From contig JBCCFD010000504.1 of the NCBI GenBank assembly GCA_039029915.1, positions 1 through 5,546 on the forward strand: a stretch of 5,546 bases of DNA, given 5' to 3'. Source of the DNA: QQUD01 sp039029915. GTDB lineage: Bacteria; Chloroflexota; Anaerolineae; Promineifilales; Promineifilaceae. Position numbers and translations under genes: made by a program. Positions 1 to 5,405 of the stretch are shown piece after piece. Position 1 is the stretch's first letter; every line of letters starts with the position of its first letter. Below the pieces are notes generated by a model that was given only the letters and a program-made list of their open reading frames with translations, made no database searches and had not been told where the DNA came from.

Positions 1-494
1 CCCAAATTCACATTCAAGCAGACGAGATAAACAAAGCCATCGCTCTTTATGAATTGGCTTTATCACAACCTGCTTCTGAGGAGGATGCCGACCTTCTTTC
101 TGATTTAGGGTATCTTTACCATCAGATGGGGAAGCTAAAACGGGCGGTTGAGGTTTACGGCCGTTCTCTCCAACTGTATCCTCAATCAGCCACGACCCTG
201 CTGCTGCGCGGTATGGCTTTGCTCAATTTGAAGAGGAATCAGGCGGCATTGCGTGATTTTAACGAAGCCATTCGGCTCTCCCCCTATTTAGACAATGCCT
301 ATTGGGGGCGAGGCCAAGTTTTTATAGCGTTAGAGGATTATTCATGGGCTGTGGCAAGCTTTACAAGAGCCATCGAGCTAAATCCTGATGAGCCAGAGTA
401 TTATGAATCAAGAGCAAAGGGGTTTAGAGCCATGGGGAAAATTTCGGAAGCGAACGTAGATTTGCAGGCGTTTGAGAAAAGATCAACTCTTTAG
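1..494 (+). CDS. TPR-repeat protein, 3' end (5' end outside window)
   Basis: The reading frame is open from base 3 to the TAG/TTAG-type end at 492-494, so 163 residues are visible and the true start lies left of the window. The only in-frame start codon near the edge is a TTG at 54, and I do not accept it. The codons before it encode a sequence ending INKAIALYELAL, which is the second helix of a tetratricopeptide repeat, so the repeat array clearly continues upstream. Four fuller 34-residue-type repeats follow, beginning near ADLLSDLGYLY, SATTLLLRGMA, LDNAYWGRGQV and EPEYYESRAKG. The first three carry the small-residue (G/A) and aromatic positions and the helix-B ending ..AIxLxP seen in TPRs; the last is degenerate and ends the protein. 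TPRs form helical scaffolds for protein binding. No catalytic domain is visible, so the partner and role are unknown. The gene converges on the GH31 gene with a 63-base gap and is probably unrelated to sugar uptake. Confidence 0.88.
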   Translation, partial: QIHIQADEINKAIALYELALSQPASEEDADLLSDLGYLYHQMGKLKRAVEVYGRSLQLYPQSATTLLLRGMALLNLKRNQAALRDFNEAIRLSPYLDNAYWGRGQVFIALEDYSWAVASFTRAIELNPDEPEYYESRAKGFRAMGKISEANVDLQAFEKRSTL

Positions 495-2336
495 GTCTGG
501 TTCAAGATGCTTTTAGTTTTGACATAAATTGAACCTAAGCAACCCTGTGCCCCAGGCTCACCCCAAATTGACCTGAACTTCAATATGACGACGATTCTCA
601 TCATCAAGCCACGATTGCAAAACGTTGTCAACCACAAGGGTGCGGCGTTCATCTGGCGGTAAAATAAGCTCCATTTGTGAATAGGGCGGTGAATATTGAC
701 CTTCTTTTTCAATGGTCAAATGAATTTCTTCTGCCGAAACAGTTAGCGTTAGGGTGATTTCACAAACCTCGCCCCGTTGATAATCAAGACTAACCCCATC
801 ATCCTCAACAAACGTGAAGCAGGACGAACCACTTTCAGGGTGTGGAAATAACAAGATTTGACGCCAATCATCAGGCTCCGCCCCAAAATGCCGCATTGCC
901 TTGCCCATGGGCACGATACCACCAGCACGAACCAGTAAAGGCATACGATCAAGAGGTGCCTCTAGCTCAATCGTTTGCCCCCCGTGCCACCATTGACCGG
1001 TATAAAAGTCGCACCAATCTGTACCAGATGGCAGATAAACCGCTCTGCTAGTGGCCCCTTGTTCAACAACAGAAGCCACAAGCAAGCTTGGCCCGAGCAT
1101 AAAGTCAAATGATTCAGCATGACACTTGGGATCGTGAGAAAAATGATAAACCATCGGTCGGATAATGGGGTGTCCAGTTTGGGCCGATTCATAAAACAGG
1201 CTGTACAAATACGGCAGCAAGCGATACCGAAACTGGATTGCTTCACGAACAAATGGCAAAACCTCTGGGTACATCCAGGGTTCATTGGCAGTCTGGTCGT
1301 CATTCCAAGAGTGAATGGTAAAGCGGGGATGAAAGATGCCATTTTGCACCCAACGCACAAACAGCTCAGGTGTGGGCTTCTCACCGGCAAATCCCCCAAC
1401 GTCATGCCCCGTATTGGCAATACCAGATAATCCAGCCCCTAATCCCATGGGGATGTTGTACTGCAATGTCTCCCAGTTTGTTCGATTGTCACCCGTCCAA
1501 GTTTGGGCATACCGTTGAATACCTACACAGCCTGAGCGAATAATCAAATACGGCCGTTCATTTGGCTTGTGTGCCAATTGAGCCTCGTACGAAGCGCGCG
1601 TCATCAGCAATGGATGTAGCGGCCGAATTAAGCCAAGTGGAATAGGTTCACCAAAACCGTGGCAAACGGCCGTGTCATTCTCAATCGCGTACTCATTGTT
1701 GTCATTCCACGTGGCATCTATACCGTTCTCAAGCAAAGATGTTTTGACTCGCTCTTGCCACCACTCATAAGCAGCGGGATTTGTGAAATCAAGGTGAGCC
1801 CCCTGCCCGCCCCAAAACATGGCCAGTTCGGGTGCAGCCGTTTCGGCTGAGTTGATAAACCCATCTAACTCAGCAACCTCTTCAAAGCGGGGATGCGATG
1901 TAAGTAAGCACGGCTTAATATTGGCAGCTAGCTGCATCCCAGCCTGCCTAAAATGGGTGCTCATCGCTAGAGGGTCTGGCACGCGATTATGATTCCATTC
2001 AAACGCATACCGCTTGCCGTCTTCCCCCATGCTGTACCCAGATGACAAATGGAACAGATCACATGGAATCTCATGCTGTTCGCACAAATCGACAAAGTTT
2101 TTGAGCTGTTCTTGGGCATCCGGCATATCGGTATAAGCCATCGTTGAGCCTAAATACCCCAACGACCAACGCGGCGGCAATATCATTCGCCCCGTCAGCT
2201 TGGTAAATTTTTCAACGACTTCTTCTATCGTAGGGCCATAAATCATGTAGTAATCAACATCGCCCCCATCAGCCCTGTAGCTGCGAAAGGCTGGATAATA
2301 GTTATCGATCTCTTTACCTAGGTCGAATACGGCCGT
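157..2336. repeat. iterated 8-base palindrome ACGGCCGT (four dispersed copies)
   Basis: Perfect copies lie at 157-164, 1550-1557, 1666-1673 and 2329-2336; the CGGCCG core alone also occurs at 1620-1625 and 5059-5064. All are inside coding sequence but in different codon frames: TAC-GGC-CGT in the TPR gene, GAA-CGG-CCG-T and ACG-GCC-GT in the GH31 gene. A shared protein motif therefore does not explain them. At this base composition well under one perfect copy is expected by chance. It is entered as a dispersed oligonucleotide repeat, not a single element spanning the interval. Confidence 0.45.
499..535. terminator. weak inverted repeat between convergent genes
   Basis: GGTTCAA (499-505) and TTGAACC (529-535) are perfect 7-base inverted repeats separated by 23 AT-rich bases, starting 5 bases after the TPR stop codon and ending 23 bases from the GH31 stop. 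The location is where a bidirectional terminator would sit. The loop is long, however, and neither strand has a clear T tract after the stem, so the terminator reading is only tentative. Confidence 0.25.
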
Positions 2337-2966
2337 TGACAAATTATCATAAAACAGGCCATAAGCAATGTTCAGCGCTGGGTTAAACGTAATATGAAAG
2401 GGCCAATGCTTATAAAGCGGGTCGCTCGATCTGGCGTTATACCCCATAGCGTCTACATTATAAAATCGCATCCGCCGCCCGCGCTTATTCAGTTCACCAG
2501 TTCGCTCCCCAAAGCCATAATACAGCTCATCAGGCTGGCACATCATGTAATGGTAAACTTGATCATTGCCAACATCATATGGATACGCACGCTCAGCCAA
2601 ATCTGAGGCAAAAAGTTGGCCTCCAGCATCCTTCCACCCAATCGAGCATTCATCAAGCGAGACGATTAGCTGGAGTTTATTCGTTTTAATACAAATTTGT
2701 TGTTTATGGCTTGTTTGCTCAAATGAGGGCAATGAAAACGACGCATAATCATTTCGGAAGCGTCCTTCTCGAGGCACATCCCCAGTTGAATCTACAATCG
2801 CCCATGTTCGGTTAAAACGGGTTTTTCCTTCTGGCATATGCTGGACGCGAATTAAATCATCATCCAGCACGCTTACCCGAAATTGCTCCCCTCGCTCCCC
2901 TTTAAGCGCAACCCCATGTTTGTCCTCTTTCTGCAGGAGAACGTTCTTTAATTGAACAATTTGCAT
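558..2966 (-). CDS. Glycoside hydrolase family 31 (alpha-glucosidase-like), cytoplasmic
   Basis: This is an 802-residue retaining alpha-glycosidase of family GH31, a usual length for the family. Domain order by residue: an N-terminal beta-sandwich (about 1-250, ending in the YGPTIEEVVEKFTKLTGR segment), a (beta/alpha)8 barrel (about 260-590, opening with LPPRWSLGYLGS), and C-terminal beta domains (about 600-802, with FMLGPSLLVASVV and MPLLVRAGGIVPMG). The probable nucleophile is Asp422 in WNDNNE (420-425); the probable acid/base is Asp493 in WTGDN (490-494). GHDVGGF (520-526) and RYRLLPYLYSLF (580-591) are further family signatures. Typical alpha-glucosidases read W-x-D-M-N-E, so Asn423 replaces the usual Met. 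There is no signal peptide, implying action on imported sugar in the cytoplasm, in line with the permease genes upstream. The ATG at 2964-2966 is the natural start but has no clear Shine-Dalgarno sequence. The exact substrate (alpha-glucoside, xyloside, galactoside) cannot be fixed from sequence alone. Confidence 0.95.
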   Translation of the reverse strand: MQIVQLKNVLLQKEDKHGVALKGERGEQFRVSVLDDDLIRVQHMPEGKTRFNRTWAIVDSTGDVPREGRFRNDYASFSLPSFEQTSHKQQICIKTNKLQLIVSLDECSIGWKDAGGQLFASDLAERAYPYDVGNDQVYHYMMCQPDELYYGFGERTGELNKRGRRMRFYNVDAMGYNARSSDPLYKHWPFHITFNPALNIAYGLFYDNLSTAVFDLGKEIDNYYPAFRSYRADGGDVDYYMIYGPTIEEVVEKFTKLTGRMILPPRWSLGYLGSTMAYTDMPDAQEQLKNFVDLCEQHEIPCDLFHLSSGYSMGEDGKRYAFEWNHNRVPDPLAMSTHFRQAGMQLAANIKPCLLTSHPRFEEVAELDGFINSAETAAPELAMFWGGQGAHLDFTNPAAYEWWQERVKTSLLENGIDATWNDNNEYAIENDTAVCHGFGEPIPLGLIRPLHPLLMTRASYEAQLAHKPNERPYLIIRSGCVGIQRYAQTWTGDNRTNWETLQYNIPMGLGAGLSGIANTGHDVGGFAGEKPTPELFVRWVQNGIFHPRFTIHSWNDDQTANEPWMYPEVLPFVREAIQFRYRLLPYLYSLFYESAQTGHPIIRPMVYHFSHDPKCHAESFDFMLGPSLLVASVVEQGATSRAVYLPSGTDWCDFYTGQWWHGGQTIELEAPLDRMPLLVRAGGIVPMGKAMRHFGAEPDDWRQILLFPHPESGSSCFTFVEDDGVSLDYQRGEVCEITLTLTVSAEEIHLTIEKEGQYSPPYSQMELILPPDERRTLVVDNVLQSWLDDENRRHIEVQVNLG

Positions 2967-3005
2967 AGCTAAATATTTTGGCGTTGAAAGTGTGTGTAAG
3001 TTTTA

Positions 3006-3011
3006 ATTATC
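3006..3011 (-). promoter_or_regulatory. possible -10 element for the GH31 gene
   Basis: On the minus strand, GATAAT (within TAGATAAT) lies about 40 bases upstream of the GH31 start and would give a leader of roughly 30 bases. No good TTGACA-like -35 is seen 16-18 bases upstream; that position instead reads TCCTTA and overlaps the edge of the 3032-3051 palindrome. The region is AT-rich, so a chance match is quite possible. A separate promoter would be needed if the palindrome terminates the transcript from the permease genes. Confidence 0.22.
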
Positions 3012-3031
3012 TAGTGTAAAGAGAAAAGTAA

Positions 3032-3051
3032 GGACATAGCGTGCTATGTCC
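3032..3051 (-). terminator. 20-base palindrome: terminator of permease operon, or operator for GH31
   Basis: GGACATAGC (3032-3040) and GCTATGTCC (3043-3051) are perfect 9-base inverted repeats around a central GT. As minus-strand RNA this forms an 8-base-pair stem with a CACG tetraloop, followed directly by the T-rich TTACTTTTCTCTTT, which is the layout of a rho-independent terminator. It lies 170 bases after the MalG-like stop codon and 65 bases before the GH31 start. The same tight symmetry would suit a dimeric repressor or activator site overlapping a GH31 promoter. It is not centred on CG as most LacI-family operators are. I favour the terminator because of the T-rich tail on the correct side, but both readings stay open. 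Confidence 0.55.
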
Positions 3052-3151
3052 CCCACCAGAGTAAATACTCATTAAAATTGCACATCAGGTTAAGTGTTCC
3101 GAACTTTCTAAATTGAAACCCCTGTTAGATAAAAGCTTCGAAACCTCGAGA

Positions 3152-3198
3152 AAACGAAGTTTATTGCCGTCGTTTTTTTCAAAGCAGCCGCTTCGTTT
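3152..3198 (-). repeat. inverted repeat downstream of the MalG-like gene
   Basis: AAACGAAG (3152-3159) and CTTCGTTT (3191-3198) are perfect 8-base inverted repeats with 31 bases between them, starting 23 bases past the MalG-like stop codon on the minus strand. A third copy of the CTTCG core at 3136-3140 can pair with CGAAG at 3155-3159, so two alternative stems compete for the same middle arm. A shorter alternative, AAAACGA (3151-3157) with TCGTTTT (3170-3176), is also possible. The minus-strand sequence after the long stem is only TCTCGAGG, so this is a poor terminator by itself. It may be a 3'-end RNA structure or simply chance in an AT-rich spacer. Confidence 0.35.
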
Positions 3199-3221
3199 CA
3201 CATAACTAGTTCAGCAGCAAA

Positions 3222-4280
3222 CTATCCTTTCAAACCTGTTGCGGCAATACCGCTTGTGATAAATTTTTGTAAAAAGGCAAAAACCAACGAAATTGGCAAA
3301 AGGGTCAGCACCGTCATCGCCAAAATAAAATGCCACTGCACATTCAGTTCCCCTTGGAAGGAGTTAAGCCCAACCTGAAGGGTAAATAATTCACTCCGAC
3401 TCAGCACAATCAGCGGCCATAAAAAGTCATTCCAGCGCCACATCACTGAGAAAATCGCCAAAACAGCCAGCGCCGGACGCGCTAATGGTAAGACGATTTG
3501 CCAGTAAATACGCCACTCACCAGCCCCATCAATCCGTGCAGCTTCCATCAGTTCGTCAGGGATCGTTAGCATGTACTGTCTCAACAAAAAGACCCCTGTG
3601 GGTGTAGCCGCCCCTGGAATAATGACCCCCCAGAGTGTATTGTTCATATTCAGCGTCGTAATCACTAGAAAAACGGGTACCAAAATTACCGAAACAGGGA
3701 CAAGCAAGGTACTAATAATCACCACAAAGGTCGTATTTTTTCCTTTAAACTCATACTTACTCAAAGCAAACGCCGCCATGCTGTTTATAAGCAGCGTCAA
3801 TGCGGTTGCCACAACCGTCACCCAAACGCTGTTGCGCAAATAAGTTAAAAAGCTAAATCGCTGCAGCGGCTCCGTGTAATTTGACCAAGCAAATTGCAGT
3901 GAGCGCACCGGTTCTCGCGCCTCAATGGGTACTCGAATAATTTCTTCAGGATTAGCCGGATCGACTAATTGGGCTTCAATACCAATTCGCCGCACTTGCG
4001 CCAATATTTGTGTGCTGCCATCTTCCATCGTGACGGTGAAGAGTGGCAACGGCTCATCAAACCCCTCAACCTCAATTGAATCTTGGCCAAATGGTAAGAA
4101 CGTTGGCGGAAATTCGATCAATCCAGCTGGCGTTTTAAGCGATGACATAATAAGCCAGATGACAGGGCCAAACATAATTAGTGTGCCCAACAGTAAATAG
4201 AGATAGGTCAAAATATCAGTCAAGCTAAGCCGATTAGGATGGCGAGTCCGATTAATAAATGAATTAACGGTTGCAAACAT
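3222..4280 (-). CDS. Carbohydrate ABC transporter permease, MalG-like (CUT1)
   Basis: This is one of the two membrane subunits of a binding-protein-dependent sugar importer. The 352-residue product starts at the ATG at 4278-4280. This start has AGGGAG six bases upstream and follows the MalF-like stop by 13 bases. The frame extends upstream to 4355, but that would overlap the neighbour by 62 bases and add a non-membrane extension. Six membrane segments are visible: about 23-47, 150-173, 184-207, 215-236, 268-293 and 316-341. The ATPase-docking EAA motif is at 246-265 (E246-A-A, G252, I262-x-L-P265), and the protein ends in the ATGLKG tail common in MalG relatives. The unusual part is the loop after helix 1: about 100 residues (48-148) instead of the 30-40 typical of CUT1 permeases. 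It is rich in beta-prone and acidic residues and lies outside the cell membrane. From memory, such loops recur in Chloroflexota permeases. The sugar carried is unknown. Confidence 0.94.
   Translation of the reverse strand: MFATVNSFINRTRHPNRLSLTDILTYLYLLLGTLIMFGPVIWLIMSSLKTPAGLIEFPPTFLPFGQDSIEVEGFDEPLPLFTVTMEDGSTQILAQVRRIGIEAQLVDPANPEEIIRVPIEAREPVRSLQFAWSNYTEPLQRFSFLTYLRNSVWVTVVATALTLLINSMAAFALSKYEFKGKNTTFVVIISTLLVPVSVILVPVFLVITTLNMNNTLWGVIIPGAATPTGVFLLRQYMLTIPDELMEAARIDGAGEWRIYWQIVLPLARPALAVLAIFSVMWRWNDFLWPLIVLSRSELFTLQVGLNSFQGELNVQWHFILAMTVLTLLPISLVFAFLQKFITSGIAATGLKG
3876..4115 (-). other. Region encoding the extra extracytoplasmic domain of the MalG-like permease
   Basis: These codons encode roughly residues 56-135 of the permease, inserted between membrane helices 1 and 2. 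The stretch contains short alternating hydrophobic/polar runs suggestive of beta strands (LFTVTM, QILAQV, EAQLVD, IIRVPIE) joined by turns such as EDGS and DPANPEE. It ends in WSNYTEPL, which is the point where ordinary CUT1 permeases also read W-x-N-Y. The insertion is therefore cleanly bounded. By position it faces the binding protein, so a docking role is plausible, comparable to but not homologous by sight with the P2 loop of E. coli MalF. Confidence 0.6.
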
Positions 4281-4286
4281 GCTAAT

Positions 4287-4292
4287 CTCCCT
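4287..4292 (-). promoter_or_regulatory. ribosome binding site of the MalG-like gene
   Basis: AGGGAG on the minus strand, six bases before the ATG at 4278-4280. It decides between this start and the longer frame beginning at 4355. It overlaps the second of two tandem TAG triplets (4294-4296 and 4291-4293) that close the MalF-like frame, so the two permease genes are probably translationally coupled. Confidence 0.75.
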
Positions 4293-4293
4293 A

Positions 4294-5232
4294 CTATACG
4301 CTACTTGAATCCTGACCAATACGCAGTTGGACCAAGGTAAACACGAGTAAAACAACGGCCATCACCACCGAAGCGGCAGCTGATAAACCAAAGATTTGAA
4401 CTTGATTTGAGAACCCCGTGTTGTAAATGTACTGCACCATAAACAGATTGGCCGTACCGGGGCCACCTCCCGTTAATACAAACACCGCATCAAAAATCTG
4501 TACGGCTCGAATCAACGACAACACCAGCACCACAAAGAGGGTTGGCATCCATAAAGGCAAGGTAATAAAGCGGAACTGTTGCCATTTATTGGTGCCATCA
4601 ATCACACCAGCTTCGTATAAATTCGCGGGTATTGCCTGCAAGCCCGCCAACAAAATCAGCGTATAGAATCCCATCAGTGCCCAAATGCTAATGACGATGA
4701 CCCAAAAACGGGACCAGGTTGGATCGAGCAAAAACGGGATTGGGTCTATTTCAAAAACACTCAACATGCCGTTTAACACCCCTTGTCGCTGCAAAATCCA
4801 TTTCCAAATCAATGCCACGACAACCGGGGAGAGTAAAACAGGGTAAAAGAAAACGCTGCGGAAAAACCCGCGTCCGCGAATGTTACGATTTAGAATCAAT
4901 GCCGTAATCATTGAAAACAGCACCATAAATCCAACCTGAAAGAAAACAAAAAACGTGGTGTTGAAGATAGCGCGCCAAAAGCGATCTTCCTGGCACGAGT
5001 TGGGGTCAAAGAAGTTTTCGCAGTTAAACAGCGTTTCAAAATTGCCCATGCCAATAAACGGCCGATCCTGAGGAAACAAGTTTGTGCCGCCAGTCAGCGC
5101 ATAATAAAAGTTCAAAAGCATTGGGAACAACACAAAAATCCCAAAAATCAACAAATTGGGCAGTAGAAAAAAATACGCCATATTGTTGATGCCAATGCGA
5201 CTTTGTAATCGATCAAAAATTGCATCTAACAC
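4294..5232 (-). CDS. Carbohydrate ABC transporter permease, MalF-like (CUT1)
   Basis: This is the partner membrane subunit of the sugar importer, 312 residues long, within the usual 290-320 range for MalF-type proteins lacking the enterobacterial extra domain. It starts at GTG (5230-5232), supported by GAGGAG eight bases upstream; no ATG lies closer to the start of the conserved region. Six membrane segments are visible, near 18-47, 90-114, 122-147, 176-200, 228-254 and 279-304. The EAA loop is at 207-226 (E207-A-G, G213, I223-x-L-P226), and the FVLTGGGPG segment (251-259) is strongly conserved in this family. The loop between helices 1 and 2 holds two cysteines, C71 and C80, that could form a disulfide outside the membrane. 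The gene is followed after 13 bases by the MalG-like permease and preceded by the binding-protein gene, the standard CUT1 order. The substrate cannot be told from the permease sequence. Confidence 0.95.
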   Translation of the reverse strand: MLDAIFDRLQSRIGINNMAYFFLLPNLLIFGIFVLFPMLLNFYYALTGGTNLFPQDRPFIGMGNFETLFNCENFFDPNSCQEDRFWRAIFNTTFFVFFQVGFMVLFSMITALILNRNIRGRGFFRSVFFYPVLLSPVVVALIWKWILQRQGVLNGMLSVFEIDPIPFLLDPTWSRFWVIVISIWALMGFYTLILLAGLQAIPANLYEAGVIDGTNKWQQFRFITLPLWMPTLFVVLVLSLIRAVQIFDAVFVLTGGGPGTANLFMVQYIYNTGFSNQVQIFGLSAAASVVMAVVLLVFTLVQLRIGQDSSSV

Positions 5233-5240
5233 GGGGATAT

Positions 5241-5246
5241 CTCCTC
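5241..5246 (-). promoter_or_regulatory. ribosome binding site supporting the GTG start of the MalF-like gene
   Basis: GAGGAG on the minus strand, separated by eight bases from the GTG at 5230-5232. It is a strong Shine-Dalgarno match and is the reason for accepting a non-ATG start here. Confidence 0.75.
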
Positions 5247-5284
5247 ATCAATCCATTTCTTCTCAATTTTTGGCCCCACCCAGC

Positions 5285-5303
5285 TTCCTCCGTTGCTGAG
5301 GAA
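5285..5303 (-). repeat. small hairpin in the binding-protein/MalF spacer
   Basis: TTCCTC (5285-5290) and GAGGAA (5298-5303) form a 6-base-pair stem with a 7-base loop. It lies 5 bases beyond the large hairpin at 5309-5343 and resembles a shortened copy of it: both contain TTCCT, AGCAA and GAGG..GAA in the same order on the minus strand. It is not followed by a T tract. It probably contributes to a structured intercistronic RNA. Confidence 0.45.
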
Positions 5304-5308
5304 ACAAA

Positions 5309-5343
5309 GTTCCCCTCTCTTGCTAGGAAGCAAGAGGGGGAAC
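5309..5343 (-). terminator. strong intercistronic hairpin after the binding-protein gene (partial terminator or mRNA stabiliser)
   Basis: The arms 5309-5324 (GTTCCCCTCTCTTGCT) and 5329-5343 (AGCAAGAGGGGGAAC) pair over 15 base pairs with a single bulged T and an AGGA tetraloop, the strongest hairpin in the window. On the minus strand the stem is followed by TTTGTTTCC, a modest T-rich tail. It lies 62 bases past the binding-protein stop codon and about 75 bases before the MalF-like start. In many CUT1 operons a hairpin here blocks 3' decay or causes partial termination, so that the binding protein is made in excess over the permeases. That role is inferred from position and structure; a dispersed repeat element is the main alternative. 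Confidence 0.7.
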
Positions 5344-5365
5344 AAATTATCAATCCCTACACACT

Positions 5366-5384
5366 CATAAATGGCGAATTTATG
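5366..5384 (-). repeat. AT-rich hairpin just after the binding-protein gene
   Basis: CATAAAT (5366-5372) and ATTTATG (5378-5384) are perfect 7-base inverted repeats with a 5-base loop, beginning 21 bases after the binding-protein stop codon on the minus strand. It is weaker than the GC-rich hairpin that follows. Together with the two others it makes three consecutive stems in a 172-base spacer. Confidence 0.45.
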
Positions 5385-5405
5385 GATAGGAATCGATGAT
5401 GAATA

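Noticed and set aside
54..494. TTG at 54 as the start of the TPR gene
   Set aside because: The frame stays open to the left edge, and the codons before 54 encode a recognisable TPR helix, so the gene begins outside the window.
544..556. CCTG/CAGG mini-hairpin before the GH31 stop codon
   Set aside because: A 4-base-pair stem with no T tract is too weak to call a terminator.
842..2748. Plus-strand open frames of 60-103 codons across the GH31 gene, such as 1119-1430
   Set aside because: They lie wholly opposite a confidently identified enzyme gene and show no recognisable domain or clear ribosome binding site.
558..2966. Sulfoquinovosidase (YihQ-type) identity for the GH31 enzyme
   Set aside because: The nucleophile region reads WNDNNE, not the ADFGE-type motif I associate with YihQ, and no other sulfoquinovose-pathway gene is visible.
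3133..3150. Cluster of six-base palindromes AAGCTT, TTCGAA and CTCGAG that looks like a cloning polylinker
   Set aside because: Only three sites occur, two of them overlapping, within natural AT-rich spacer, and no vector sequence is adjacent. Chance is sufficient.
4281..4355. Longer N-terminus for the MalG-like permease starting at 4355
   Set aside because: It would overlap the MalF-like gene by 62 bases, and the added residues do not resemble the family. The ATG at 4280 has a good ribosome binding site and natural spacing.
3571..4907. Plus-strand open frames opposite the two permease genes
   Set aside because: They are antisense shadows of membrane-protein genes with no family features of their own.
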